Assembly (NCBI GenBank): GCA_038373885.1 | Contig: JAWZYV010016546.1 | Coordinates: 1-64,000 of the forward strand | Reading direction: 5' to 3' | DNA length: 64,000 nucleotides | From: Cheiracanthium punctorium | Lineage: Eukaryota > Arthropoda > Arachnida > Araneae > Cheiracanthiidae | In this document: piece by piece, positions 46,131-57,430 of the stretch | Numbering within the stretch: the first letter of the stretch is position 1 | How the letters are laid out: each line of letters opens with the position of its first letter | Notes under the pieces: generated by a model | Seen by the model: the letters and a program-made list of their open reading frames with translations, nothing else | The model's database searches: none | What the model was told of the DNA's origin: nothing | Position numbers and translations under genes: made by a program

Positions 46131-47242
46131 ATGTTAGTACCCCTTAAAAAGGTTTCCGAACAAGGAAGCCTTTCCGAACAAGGAATCTGCCCCCCATGTA
46201 GGCAGATTCCCCGTCTGTAGGCTATAACACAAGAACATTCAGCATATAGCAATTCCAAATGTTTAATGTTTAACTATAAAATTATTATAATTATTATTAG
46301 TTATATAATATTAACAGTAAATAGAATAATATTACATACTGTATAATTATTATTAAATTCAATTTGCAGAAATTTAAAACCAGATAGTTTAAATACAGTT
46401 TTAAAATACAAAAGCAAAACGTTCAAATTATTATTTTTTAAAATTATTTATTTATTTATTTTCGAAGTACTTCCTGTAACAGTAATATCACTGAATATTG
46501 TAATACAGTAGTACAGTTGAACGTGTAAAACAGCTTCCTGTTTCTATATTGACTCATGTCAGCCAAAATTTTTCGCGAAAGGGGGAAAAAGACTTTTAGG
46601 GTTTAGGGAAAAAACGAAACTACATGACCAACCTTGAACTGTTCCGCATTTTAACCTATACCTTACCCCCACGTGTACTAGTTCCCCATCTCTATACAGG
46701 GAAAGGCTGAACTCTTTTGGCCTTCACCCTATTTCGGATGGGGCCCCACTTTTCGAAAAGGGGCCCCCAATACCGCTCGGAAACTGACTAGCACACATAT
46801 GTATACCCCATCATGTAAAATCAATGACAACTGTAAAAGCAAAGGGGGGGAAATGGTGTATAACAGGAAAAAAACACTTCCGAATAATAGTGGTTTTGTA
46901 TTATATTTATATATTGGACCAGGGAGTTTTTAAGATGTCTCATTAAAAATCAAATGATTTTGAATCATAAATCGAAAATGTAACTATGCTACGGACTTTT
47001 AAAGTTTTTAGAATATCTCTCAACAAGCTCTATTATACACTCTAATATAGGATAAGCCTGCGACCGTTAGGGAGCTTTTAGAAAAAATTCTTAAATATCG
47101 AACATTTTGCAAAATGTGTCTTCGAAAAATTTTGTTGTGCAATTCCATGATTAAGAATTAATAGTCCCGATAGTAGAAGCTAACTTAAGAAATTTTCAAT
47201 GGTTAATAATATTTTTGCAATATTTTTTTGCTAAAATTTACT
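46131..47242. other. AT-rich DNA, nothing firm
   Basis: 47060-47170 may belong to the same diverged dispersed repeat as 37220-37400 and 60280-60440. No gene found. Confidence 0.35.
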
Positions 47243-47762
47243 TTAACCCTTTAACGCGCAGTGATCCCGCTCTGGGAACACCTAATTCTGACGTTTTGAC
47301 TGTTGCCAGTTGCGAAGAATAGATTGGATTTCTATAAAAATAGTTGCGGGTGACCTAGCTCCACAAGAATCCTTTACTGTTTAGCACGTCATTTCCCGTC
47401 AAACAATTCTCACGATTATTTTTAACAGTACTGGCATCTGCTGAAAAATGGAAGAACGCGAGAACAGTTGGATAGATTGCCCAATGCTGAAAAAAGGGCA
47501 GGCGTTGCCATCGCTCGACTTAACTACCAGCAAGATGGCGGACGATCGAAACGTTCATCGCGTGCCACAGATCTAGAGACCCCCTTTTGACGACAGCTGG
47601 CTGTGCTCGCGCACAGCCAGCTGTCGTCAAAAGGGGGTCTCTAGATCTGTGGCACGCGATGAACGTTTCGATCGTCCGCCATCTTGCTGGTAGTTAAGTC
47701 GAGCGATGGCAACGCCTGCCCTTTCTTCAGCATTGGGAAAGGGTTGCGCCTCAAAGGGTTAA
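47243..47762 (+). mobile_element. TTAA palindromic MITE, copy 8 (best hairpin)
   Basis: TTAA at 47243-47246 and 47759-47762. L end CCCTTTAACGCGCAGTG, R end inverse of CCCTTTGAGGCGCAACC. Arms of about 120 bp (47489-47606 and 47611-47732) surround a TCGC loop and are almost perfectly complementary. Both arms carry GCAGGCG (47498, 47713 inverse) where other copies have GCAGCCG, and both have a five-C run where others have three. Confidence 0.9.
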
Positions 47763-48177
47763 AGAATGTACTAAATAATTTTTTGCATGCATTTTAAATA
47801 ACACATATAAAAAAACTGTACTTCTTTATGTATGTGTGTTATTTATGAAGTTCTTTATCAATTTTAAACTTTAAGCACTAGATTTTATGAATTTTCTCAT
47901 TAACTACTACCTGCTTATCGCGTCGCTACTTTTCCAACCACTCCGCTTAAAGCGTCATTTTTAAGAGTGCAATATACAAACTAGGTCCTACTTCTTTCTC
48001 GAGAGTATGCGCCAAAAACTCTTAACTCTTGTCGAGCACAACTCTCATCATAATTATCCTTTACAAATATTGTTACCTTATCAACAAATTTTGAGAAATC
48101 ATCTAAGATTACTCTTTTTCGACTTCTGTACGATGGCAGATTAAATAGGACAGATTGCACAGTTAAATTATAAGTGC
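47763..48177. other. Spacer, nothing recognised
   Basis: No supported feature. Confidence 0.4.
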
Positions 48178-48418
48178 TACACGCTTAAACCCAAAGAGCG
48201 AAAAAAAAAAAAAACGATACATTGGGGAGCGATCCGTTTCCATGGAAACCTACCGGTATTTCCGCAAAAGTGCTCTTTGAGTAGTCTTTTTTTTTCTGAG
48301 AATTCCCCCCCCCTCGCTTCTTCTTTTTTCTTAGCATTCCTCTCCTGGCTTCCTCGTTTATCGGAGAATTTCCCTACTCGCTTATTGTTATATTTCGCTC
48401 CGCTCTTGTGATCGAAAA

Positions 48419-48594
48419 TAGGGATGGATGCGAGACGGAAAATAAGCGTCTCGCGTCTCGCAAAATAGCCTAAAAGCTTGTCTCGTCTCGCAAAAATCCC
48501 TATATCGTAATGTTAAAAATGTGTGTCTCGTCTCGCAAAAAAGCTGTAAATCTCTGTCTCGTCTCGCAAAAAAGTCGTCTCGCGTCCATCCCTA
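48419..48594. mobile_element. hAT-type MITE, TAGGGATGGATGCGAGACG ends
   Basis: Ends TAGGGATGGATGCGAGACG and inverse of TAGGGATGGACGCGAGACG, flanked by a perfect 8-bp duplication ATCGAAAA (48411-48418, 48595-48602) inside the host MITE. The interior repeats GTCTCGTCTCGCAAAA several times, the same core as the minisatellite at 60714-61790. Confidence 0.85.
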
Positions 48595-48657
48595 ATCGAA
48601 AAACGCTCCTAAAGGAGAAGACCACTTTTGAAAACTGGGCCAAAAATCACTCCGATT

Positions 48658-48826
48658 CAGGGGCGTAGCCAGAAATTTTTCATGGGGGGGGTACGACTAC
48701 TACAACTCATATATATGTATACGTGTGTGTGATAATGTAGTGAAGAATATACATTTTGTATGGCAAAAAATTCCTCATGGGGGATATGACCCCCCCCTAA
48801 CCCCCCCCCCCTTGGCTACGCCCCTG
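48658..48826. mobile_element. hAT-type MITE, CAGGGGCGTAGCC ends
   Basis: Ends CAGGGGCGTAGCCAGAA and inverse of CAGGGGCGTAGCCAAGG. Flanks CTCCGATT (48650-48657) and CTCCGACT (48827-48834) match at 7 of 8. The uninterrupted target is visible in the 87-bp units at 24.1-24.6 kb, confirming the boundaries. Confidence 0.9.
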
Positions 48827-48906
48827 CTCCGACTGATCGAATTTCGCTCGCTTGTTTAAGCGTATACGTCTTTACTTATTATTTCTTTGATTTGCCATCC
48901 ATTTTA

Positions 48907-49187
48907 TTAACCCATTCGTGCCTGGATATTTTCGCGACTTTCTTCGATTTTTGCTAACACCAGCAGTAATTGATAAATTTCTGATGTCAACTTTTTGAAC
49001 AAGGGATGATTTCATTTAAATCATTATGTATAAAAATTGAAATGTCAACATCCTACTTGGCCATATTAAAATATTTTGTGGAATTGAGGTTCAATACTCG
49101 TGAATAAAAGGCTAGGAAAAATAAACGTTTTCGACTGATAGCGAAAATGACGTCCCAAAAAAGGGACGCTAGGCATAAATGGGTTAA
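48907..49187 (+). mobile_element. TTAA element, CCCATTCGTGCCTGG ends (copy A)
   Basis: TTAA at 48907-48910 and 49184-49187; ends CCCATTCGTGCCTGG and inverse of CCCATTTATGCCTAG. Contains the hairpin CGTCCC-AAAAAA-GGGACG near the right end. A near-identical inverted copy lies at 52437-52720. piggyBac-type by target site and CCC ends. Confidence 0.8.
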
Positions 49188-49712
49188 TTTAAATTCTTAT
49201 TCTACCAATTTTTAAAAATTATTAAGTGAGTTACTTATAGGCACATTTATTATATAAACATTTAGAATTTCGTTTCCATTTAACATATAAACTCTGCTTA
49301 TGAATAAAGGAATTATTCAACAAAAAAAAAAATGAAATGAAGTAACACAATAGGCATTCAAATTATCTCTTAACAGAGTATTTAGTTAAACCGATTTCAG
49401 CGTGGTTTAATTCTTCTCTCTTCAAAGTAAAACGGAAGGAAGAACTGTGTTAACAATGAGATATATACATTTTACCTTCCGCGTCTTTGTTATTCTTGGG
49501 GGGGGGAACAAAAAGAACAATTAACTTCCAAAATGACTGACAAAAGAATATCATTGTCAGGATAATATGCCATCTGGAGTGTGCAGATTCCGCATAGTTC
49601 TCTCACATATGCTGCTTAATTGGGAAGGGGAGTTGTGCAAAGACTATTTAAATGCAAACGTTAGATTTAGCAGATAGCAGGGGCGTAGCCAGGAGGTGAG
49701 GATATCGGTATG
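49188..49712. other. Spacer with a solo hAT terminus
   Basis: G-run at 49498. At 49679-49694 CAGGGGCGTAGCCAGG is a solitary terminus of the hAT-type family with no partner end. Confidence 0.45.
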
Positions 49713-50284
49713 CAGTCCAACCTGCTTAATGGAATAGACAATTCGCCACGAAAATTCATTCTAATAAGCGGAGTATTTCATTATCCGGGATCACACCGAC
49801 TAATTACAGTGGAAAATCAGTTAAATTTATATCCCACTTATTCTAATAAATTTTCAAACCGTAATAATTAGTCAATTTGATCCCGGATAATGGAATATCT
49901 CGCTTATTAGAATAAATTTTCAAACAGCAATAATTAGTCAATGTGATCCCGGATAATGGAATATCCCGCTTATTGTAATAAATTTTCAAACCGTAATAAT
50001 TAATCAATGTGATCACTGATGATGAAGTATCCCTCTCATTAGAATAAATTTTCAAACCGTAATAATTAGTCAATGTGATCCTGGATAATGGAATATCCCG
50101 CTTATTAGATTAAATTTTCAAACCGTATTAATTAGTCAATGTGATCCTGGAAAATGGAATATCCCGCTTATTAGATTAAATTTTCAAACCGTATTAATTA
50201 GTCAATGTGATCCCGGATAATGGAATATCCCGCTTATTAGAATAAATTTCCTGGCAGATTCAGTCCATTAAGCGGTTTCGACTG
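49713..50284. mobile_element. Pogo/Tigger-like MITE with 66-bp repeats
   Basis: Ends CAGTCCAACCTGCTTAATGG and inverse of CAGTCGAAACCGCTTAATGG. The body has about six 66-bp units (phase points 49885, 49951, about 50017, 50083, 50149, 50215) containing GGATAATGGAATATCCCGC. A 76-codon minus-strand frame with 22-residue periodicity is produced by the repeat. A short relative is at 56032-56202. Confidence 0.7.
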
Positions 50285-50365
50285 TATTTATTTATATGCA
50301 TACATACTTACATATAAAGACATACTGATTTATGCTATTTTTTTCCTCTAGAAATATTCGTATTA

Positions 50366-50673
50366 CAGTTCACTGATAATCCGGCAGTTGGTTAGTCCGG
50401 CACGTTCAATAATCCGGCTCTCTACGGAAACACATTTCATAGAGTCTTCTGATACGCCGGCCATCACGGGTGTCAAGAAGCATATGCGCTCTTGTGCTTC
50501 CCTCCCTCATTGTTTTCTAGTTTACCTAATGTATTTTGTGGTGTATTTAACTAGTGCACTTCCATGTCGACCAAACGAAAGCATGTGACGTTAAGTTTGT
50601 GTCAAAATCAAGAGATGTCGATAATCCGGCAGTTGTCTGGTCTCATGTATGTCGGATTATCAAGATTATACTG
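50366..50673. mobile_element. Pogo/Tigger-like MITE, TGATAATCCGGCA ends
   Basis: Left CAGTTCACTGATAATCCGG with TA at 50364-50365; right inverse of CAGTATAATCTTGATAATCC. AATCCGGC recurs inside both termini. No coding sequence. Confidence 0.65.
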
Positions 50674-51298
50674 CAATTAGCATAAGCTATTTTGTCATGT
50701 AAAAAGTTCGTTCGGTTCTACATGATTGCATTAATGAAAAGTTTGTCAACAAAATTAGAAAACTCCATACTAAAAATATTTTCTCGTTTTATGCATTTAA
50801 ACTCGCACAGTAGTAGCAACAGTATCCCGAAGGGGAAAATATTCCCTTCCTTTTAGGGATAAATGCTATGACCATCCTTGAACTCTCCATTCAGCCCCCT
50901 ACGTACCCCACCCCTGACTATTTTTTGTTGCTCTACCCCTAGCGTACCCTCATCCCTTTTTTCCGCTACTTTGAGGGGTTGACAGTTTGTACGGCCTTCA
51001 CCCTAAATTCATAGGGGCTCTTTAAGAGGGGTCTGCTTCCGCGTGCTTAAAGGGAAAAAGAGGGGGCTTAGAAAAGGGGGCGCTTGTAAAAATTCGTTGG
51101 CTAGATTTCTGTGCGGTTGGTGCAAGTTAGGGTAATTTTATATAAAAAGGGTTATGGGGTAGAAACCGGAAGTGGTGTATAATGGAGGGACATTCAGACG
51201 TTCAAAGGGGTAAAATGGTTTGGTCACATATGTCATGCTCCTATGTGGCGCCCCTCTTGCTGTATTTTGTAGAAGAAAATTGTAGAAGGAAGGAGGGG
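50674..51298. other. Spacer, nothing recognised
   Basis: No supported feature; G/C-runs near 51064 and 51294. Confidence 0.35.
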
Positions 51299-51780
51299 GG
51301 GTAGGGGGCCTGTACCCGTCCCTCCTTAATCTACGCACAAACGCTAATTTTAGAAAAACATTCACTTTTTGAATCCATCGCACAAAATAGTATACGTAAA
51401 AATATTTAAATTATATATAAATTTTTGAAAAGTTTACATTGAAATTTAATATAATTGCATTAGTTTTGTAAATTTTATAACTCAGTTCGCAACAAACACA
51501 ATTTTCTATAAAGAATTAAAAAAAGTTTAGTGCTATTGAAAATTTTTACTAGAAATTTATAGTAAAATTTACTATACATCAAATTTTACAGTAAGAATGG
51601 AACCCCCTTCCATGAGAAGGTTATAGCAGCTACGTCCGTGCTTGATTTATACGGGGCGTCTCATAATGAATGATACAAACTTCAAGGAGCGGTAGGGCAC
51701 ATCATGTGAAATCAGAATCTCATAGCAATGTGGGATCAAAAACGCCGTTTTAGTCGAAATCTCGAATTATTATCTATGTG
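51299..51780. repeat. Dispersed repeat, inverted copy of 54.6-55.4 kb
   Basis: CTACGCACAAACGCTAATTT (about 51340) through GCAACAAACACAATTTTC and CTATAAAGAATT align in inverse orientation with 54600-55400. From 51655 a MITE-like arm (AATGATACAAACTTCAAGGA, CACATCATGTGAAATC) resembles one arm of 54789-55244. Confidence 0.55.
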
Positions 51781-52436
51781 TAATTAAGGGTGTATTCCGA
51801 AGCAATAAGATCTAGCACACGGACTTGACCACAAATTAAAATAAACTAATTGCTCCCAGAACTCTAAAAAATTCAAGATGATTTTTTACAAGCTGCACTA
51901 CAAAGTGGAATAAGTGAGAAAAAACTATACTTTTTATGCAACTTTCAGAAAAAAATTGTTAAACATAGGATTCCGCAGCGAAATTTTTCAATGAGTGACA
52001 CTACCTGCAAAATTTTTGATTTAAAAAAATTTTTTTCTAAGTTTCGTTGCTGATACACGCTTATTGTTTATTACAGTGCGTAGCACACACTTTTAAAAAC
52101 TTATTCTAAAAATTTTGAAGTGCTTAATGTAGTTTAATTGCATTTGTGTATCAAAAATCGCATGCTTTTTTAGAAATACGCCCGAATAAATATTCGAATC
52201 TGAAAGAAATTTCCTTTCGTAATTTTGAGAATAACTGATATTATATATTTTTTCAAAAAATCATGCATCGTATTAGTAGTTGCTATTATACACTACATGA
52301 TCTACTCTATATATAAAAATAGATAATAATAATAATAAAATTCTATAATGAAACTGATGTAGGAAAAATTGACTTGCACTCCAATATTTTTTTTTTTTTT
52401 TGAATGGGTTACACTATCTCAAACGGTGTTTCATAT
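51781..52436. other. AT-rich spacer, nothing recognised
   Basis: Possible fragment of the diverged dispersed repeat near 51880-51980; T-run at 52388. Confidence 0.35.
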
Positions 52437-52720
52437 TTAACCCATTTATGCCTAGCGTCCCTTTTTTGGGACGGCATTTTTGCTATCAGTCGAAAACGTT
52501 ATTTATTTTTCCTAGCCTTTATTCGCGAATATTGAACCTCAATTCCACAAAATATTTTAATATGGCCAAGTAGGATGTTGACATTTCAATTTTTATACAT
52601 AATGATTTTAAATGAAATCATCCCTTGTTCAAAAAGTTGACATCAGAAATTTATCAATTACTGCTGTTGTTAGCAAAAATCGAAGAAAGTCGCAAAAATA
52701 TCCAGGCACGAATGGGTTAA
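52437..52720 (-). mobile_element. TTAA element, CCCATTCGTGCCTGG ends (copy B)
   Basis: TTAA at 52437-52440 and 52717-52720. It is the inverse of 48907-49187 with very few differences, which suggests recent movement. Confidence 0.8.
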
Positions 52721-54053
52721 AATACTGTTCTCCGAAAAGTGAATGATGCCATATATAATAGCAACATTTTTTTCCAATGTTGTGTTTTTCCAAAAACTAA
52801 TTAGTGATTGAAATTTGGCTATTACTGGAATATTTTTTGGTAGGATGTGTGCCGTTAATTGGAAAAATTAGTTTATAGAGAACTAAGTTTCGTATGAGTG
52901 TGAATTTCTTTTTAAATACCAATTTTAACGTGTTTTTAAAACAATTAGTGTAAAAATCTTAATAATTATTGTTATCGTTATTTAAAAATCATTATTGTTG
53001 TTTAAAAAATATAGTTCGCTCTCTACAAAAAGTACTAAGCTTTTTGAAAAACACAAAATTAAAAAGAAATATGATGAAAAGTTATTATTATAGAAATGAA
53101 ATCATTCACTTTTACGGAGAACACTATTTTATAAATATGAAACCGACATAGGAAATGTGACTTATGCTCCAATACATTTTGAGAAAGCGTAATCTAATAC
53201 ACGTCAAATATTACAGGATAATAATAATAAAAGTTATTAAATGAAAGTGAAAAGAAATTCTTTTGTGTACACACGCAATTAAGCTTTCGTACTCGAAATT
53301 AAATGTTTACGAAACGCTTTCACTTTCGTTCCTGTTGCCAATCTTTCATACCTAATACATCAAATTAAATGAAAGAATAATAATAATATTAAAAAAAAAA
53401 TCCCCCGCAGAAATAAAAAAAAAAACTGCCATTTTCCACTTTCACCGACCTTGTACCGCTATTGCGGTTGTCGCCGGAGGGTGGCGCTGCAGTCTGCATT
53501 CTCCCTTTTTCCACACACACACCATCACGTGTATTCTCCTCTTTTGAGGTCACCGTGTCAAACCTCAGAGAAGGTCGATGCACCCCGGAGAGAGGAGGCG
53601 AAGGCAATTGGCTGGAGATTGCCTGTGACGTAAGTTTTCGTAAGTTACGCCCCAGATGAGAAAAGGGGGGAACTGTGTTACCACTTTTCCCTTTTCGCAC
53701 ACACACAAGTGTATCTGTTTTCTTTTCTTTTCTTTTTTTTTTTTCCGATTCCGTACGTAAAATTATTTGGGAACCTCCTCCCTCTGGGGGCTCATTGATT
53801 ATGATAATGAGATGGAAAGGGGTTTTCTTTGTTCTAATTCTGGATGCGGGACCTATTGGGGAGGTCTGTATTTTTTAAAAGACCTCTTTAAGTCGCACCT
53901 CCTTAATTCATACTTGGCTATTTGTAGAATACGCCAAAACCACAGTAATTGTTTTTTAACTGTTTGCGTAGGATACATTTATCTTTGGACCAGGGCACGG
54001 GAATAGTAGCTATAGCATGGGAAGGGTCCCGCTAAGGCCTTGGGGACACATGC
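52721..54053. other. No supported gene
   Basis: 53440-53680 is less AT-rich and has overlapping frames of 60-105 codons on both strands, none with a recognisable motif; (CA)n-like bits near 53512 and 53699. Confidence 0.35.
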
Positions 54054-54061
54054 CCTCGGCA

Positions 54062-54279
54062 CGGGGGCGTAGCCAAGGGTGAGGTTAGGGGGTCGTAACC
54101 CCCCCATGAGGAATTTTTTGCCATACAAAATGTATAGTCTTCACTCCTTTATCACACACATGTATACTTATATGTGAGTTGCACTAGTCGTAACCCCCCC
54201 ATGAAAAATTTCTGGCTACGCCCCTGGTTGCAGTAGTCGTAACTGCCCCCCCCATGAAAAATTTCTGCCTACGCCCCTG
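54062..54279. mobile_element. hAT-type MITE with duplicated right end
   Basis: Left CGGGGGCGTAGCCAAGG, right inverse of CAGGGGCGTAGGCAGAA. Flanks CCTCGGCA (54054-54061) and CCTCGGTA (54280-54287) match at 7 of 8. The right terminal about 50 bp occurs twice (ending near 54226 and 54279). Confidence 0.75.
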
Positions 54280-54293
54280 CCTCGGTACATGTA

Positions 54294-54505
54294 CACCCTC
54301 CAAAAAAAGTATTCGAGCAAGAGAGAAATTTCCTACGTTCGTTTCGTATACTAAAAATTATTTACCATAAAATATGAATTCGGCTATGTATAAATATCAA
54401 TTTCCGTATTTCTGTCAGGTTGTGCGTTTTTCAAAAACTCAATTATTATTCGCAAATCTAAAATAGGAAATTTCTCTCTTGCTCGAAAACTTTTTTTGGA
54501 GGGTG
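54294..54505. mobile_element. Mariner-type MITE, CACCCTCCAAAAAAAGT ends
   Basis: Inverted repeats of about 45 bp beginning CACCCTCCAAAAAAAGT and containing TCGAGCAAGAGAGAAATTTC, with one or two differences; TA at 54292-54293 and 54506-54507. 212 bp, no coding sequence. Confidence 0.8.
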
Positions 54506-54599
54506 TACACAAACAATATTAAAAAGTTGAGTTTGAAGCTATGTATAGGGGCACAAAAATTGAGCCAGCTATGTACAAGAGCAATGCTCTGGGCACAAA

Positions 54600-55400
54600 A
54601 ATGTTATAATCAAACCCTGCTCCAGCTAAAGGGGTGGCCATTCTAACTATAAAATTTCATTGACAGTAAATTGTACTGTAAATATCTGGTAAAAATTTTC
54701 AGTAGTACTAAAAATTTTTAAATTCTTTATAGCAAATTGTGTTTGTTATGAGCTGAATTATAAATTTTAGAAAATTCATATACCTATTCAGGGTGAATCT
54801 AAAGTCTTGGGCAAAACTTTAAGGGGTGATAGGGTACACAATGTGACCCCATTGTGAATTCGTAATCACATAGCAATCTGGGATGAAAAACGCAGTTTTA
54901 ACTTACCCGGTAATAATCACGTTTGGAAAAGCATTGAAGTGTCCGTCTAATTTCTTAACCAAGTTTCTATAAACAATAGGCTCGTTTCCGAAAATTTCAT
55001 CCATGAAATAAAATAAACTCTTTAAACCATCCATTTTAGTCTTCTGTATTCGGAGAAAAATACATTAGTTTCTGACGAACAATGTTCGGCAAGTGCACTG
55101 TTGTTTCGGCACTTTTTCCGAAGTGATTATTAACAGCTATACGAAGACGACGTTGCCGACCCCACATTGCTATGTGATTCTGATTCCTTTATTATGTGCC
55201 CCACCACTCCTTAAAGTTTTGCCCAAGAGTTTAGATTCACCCTGTATAGATACATTTAATTTTATTATGAAGTTTTCATGTTTTATATAAAATTTAAATC
55301 TTTTGTTCCGTATGTACTATTCTCAGCGATCACTTCAAAAGGTGAATTTTTCGCTGTAATTAGCGTTTGTGCGTAGACTAAGGGGTGTGTCCAGATCCCT
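54600..55400. repeat. Dispersed repeat, copy interrupted by a MITE
   Basis: GAATTCTTTATAGCAAATTG-like text at about 54720 and TTAGCGTTTGTGCGTAGACT at about 55362 align inversely with 51299-51650. Alignment is continuous once 54789-55244 is removed. Confidence 0.55.
54789..55244. mobile_element. Palindromic MITE, CAGGGTGAATCTAAA ends
   Basis: Ends CAGGGTGAATCTAAAGTCTT and inverse of CAGGGTGAATCTAAACTCTT, arms extending about 110 bp through GGGCAAAACTTTAAGG and CACATAGCAAT. TA lies outside the right end and TT outside the left. It splits the repeat at 54600-55400. Confidence 0.7.
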
Positions 55401-56031
55401 ACACCCCTTATATACGTCCGTGGACCAGGGGCTGATTTAAGGCAGGGCATTGAAGTCACAGCTCCCCCCCCCCACACACACACACACTTCGCATTTCCAG
55501 GCTTATATTTATAAGATTGAAATATGGCTTCTTTTTTTATTTATCAGCACTGTATAGGTACTTCTTGTATATGATTGATAATTCCTGTTAAAATAAAATA
55601 ACTCGCACTCGTTATGTGCATAACACCCCATTTACTTTCAGTCATCCCCACATCCCTTCTCGCTGTCGCTTTCTTTCCAGGAAATATTTTTGCGGCAGCT
55701 CCAAAAGCAGTGAAGGTTTTTCATTCTACTGTACTTAACCTTCTCCTGGCTATACTTTTCTGCTGTACTTCCCTCCTCACTGCCTTCAAAATCCCCTCAG
55801 GAGGGTGAGCGGGTGGCAGGCAGGGCAGCAAGAAAGGTTATGGCATGAGCAAGCAGTACGAGTGAGACGTTTACATTCCTGTTAATTCCATTTCTCCTGC
55901 TCGTTTGCCGCAGAAGTGGGCTGGGTGTAAACGAGGCATAAGAAGTTTTAAATTCAAAATAACTAATCATAGATAATCACTACCCTTGATTATTTGTGTC
56001 AATTTTTTCGAGAAAAAATGACATAATAGAA
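55401..56031. other. No supported gene
   Basis: A 64-codon hydrophobic frame at 55614-55808 has no supporting signals. C-run and (CA)n near 55465-55485. Confidence 0.35.
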
Positions 56032-56202
56032 CAGTCGAACCTGCCTAATGAAATTTGTCAAAATGTATTCTAATAAGCGGGATAATCCATTGTAAGGGAT
56101 CACATTGGGCATTGGGTAACTATTACGGTTTGGTACATTGGAAATTTATTACAATAAACGGGATATCCTTTTACGGATATTCCATTAAAGGGGGTTCGAC
56201 TG
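56032..56202. mobile_element. Pogo/Tigger-like MITE, short
   Basis: CAGTCGAACCTGCCTAATGA and inverse of CAGTCGAACCCCCTTTAATGG; interior GATAATCC and CGGGATATCC relate it to 49713-50284. Confidence 0.65.
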
Positions 56203-57159
56203 TGAAGAGATTTGGGATTTGGGATACCTGCATCAGTCAGGGGTCGATCCAGCAATTTTTTTCGTGGTCCCATTTTTGTGAATTTCAACACTAATTTTAG
56301 TGAATTTTCGTACAAATTTTTAATAAAAGTTTCTTTTTGTTAAAATTATTTGATAAAACATAGATTAAAATGTTGGAAGTGCCAATGAAGGGCCGTTTTA
56401 ATCGATTGTAATTTTCTGAAGGACACAATTTTCATCTACACCGATCCTTGTCAGTTGACATGTTGTACCGTCATACGCAACGATGGAGGTTAACTATCTT
56501 TCCCCTTTGAAACCCACTTTAACCTGTTCGCTCTCTCGGACTTGACGATGCAATGAGGATGATTCCCCTTCTGTGCCCAGAGTCTCTTTCCCTGTATTAG
56601 TTTCTGACATTTACCGAGACAGTTGGAATGTGTTTATGATTTCTGTTTGTCTGTCTGTCCGTCCGTGCTGTGACCGTCACTTGGAAATAATCGTCTATTT
56701 CAAACAAAATAAAATTTATTAAGGTAGTGCTTTTAACCCTTAATTGGATAGTGATGGAGATTTATATCGTATGTTTAAAAACTCGTTCACTGCCGGATTA
56801 GAGTACGAGCCAAATTTCTTAAGTCGAACTTACATATAAAATATAGTTTTTGATTATAAATCATTCATGTTTTGAATAATAAAATACCAGATATTTATTT
56901 CTAGCTGCGTGTTTTTCGAAAGATTAATTAGTTATTCACAAAATTGACGTAGGAAAGTTAGCTTACACTCGTGAATACCACAAGATGTTTAAAATTCATA
57001 CAATTAAGGGTTAAGAAATCATGTACCTTTTGAACAGTTTTTTTTCGGAGTTCAACTGCAATAGACTCGAAAAAATTAGACTGCCCCTTTACGAACGATT
57101 TTAAATGTCGAAGGTATAACTTTTAGGAAGTAGTGATGTGCCATTCCAATGATTTCGAT
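56203..57159. other. AT-rich spacer, nothing recognised
   Basis: No gene or transposon end recognised. 57050-57140 may belong to the diverged dispersed repeat family. Confidence 0.35.
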
Positions 57160-57430
57160 AATTGATTACTGTACTGTTCGAATGCAATCAGTAATCGATT
57201 AATCGAATAGTGAATATTCGTTATTTTCATTATTAGAATCGCTATCGCGATTTCACTATTCGAATGCTATTCGCGGTTTCACTATTAGAATATACGAATA
57301 GTATTCGAGATTGGAATATTCGAATAGTAATTGCCGTTGCACTATTCGAATAGTAATCGCAATTTGACTATTCGAATAGTAATCGCAATTTCACTATTCG
57401 AATATTCGAATAGTAATCAGTTTTTTGTTC
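57160..57430. repeat. Palindromic ATTCGAAT satellite-like patch
   Basis: CTATTCGAATAG and AGTAATCGCAATTTCACT alternate many times, each forming a small palindrome, so the patch can fold into multiple hairpins. Unit length is irregular (about 25-35 bp). Confidence 0.7.

Larger units (their letters stand above)
48180..48864. mobile_element. CACGCTTAAACC MITE, one repeat unit, twice invaded
   Basis: Inverse-oriented relative of 24087-24772. Ends CACGCTTAAACCCAAAGAG and inverse of TACGCTTAAACAAGCGAGCG with TA outside. It holds a single version of the 87-bp unit instead of six, and is interrupted by hAT-type elements at 48419-48594 and 48658-48826. Confidence 0.7.

Noticed and set aside
49843..50073. 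Protein with 22-residue repeats on the minus strand
   Set aside because: Produced by the 66-bp units of a pogo-like MITE.
55614..55808. Hydrophobic 64-codon frame as a small membrane protein
   Set aside because: No supporting signals and embedded in unrecognised spacer DNA; chance frame is more likely.
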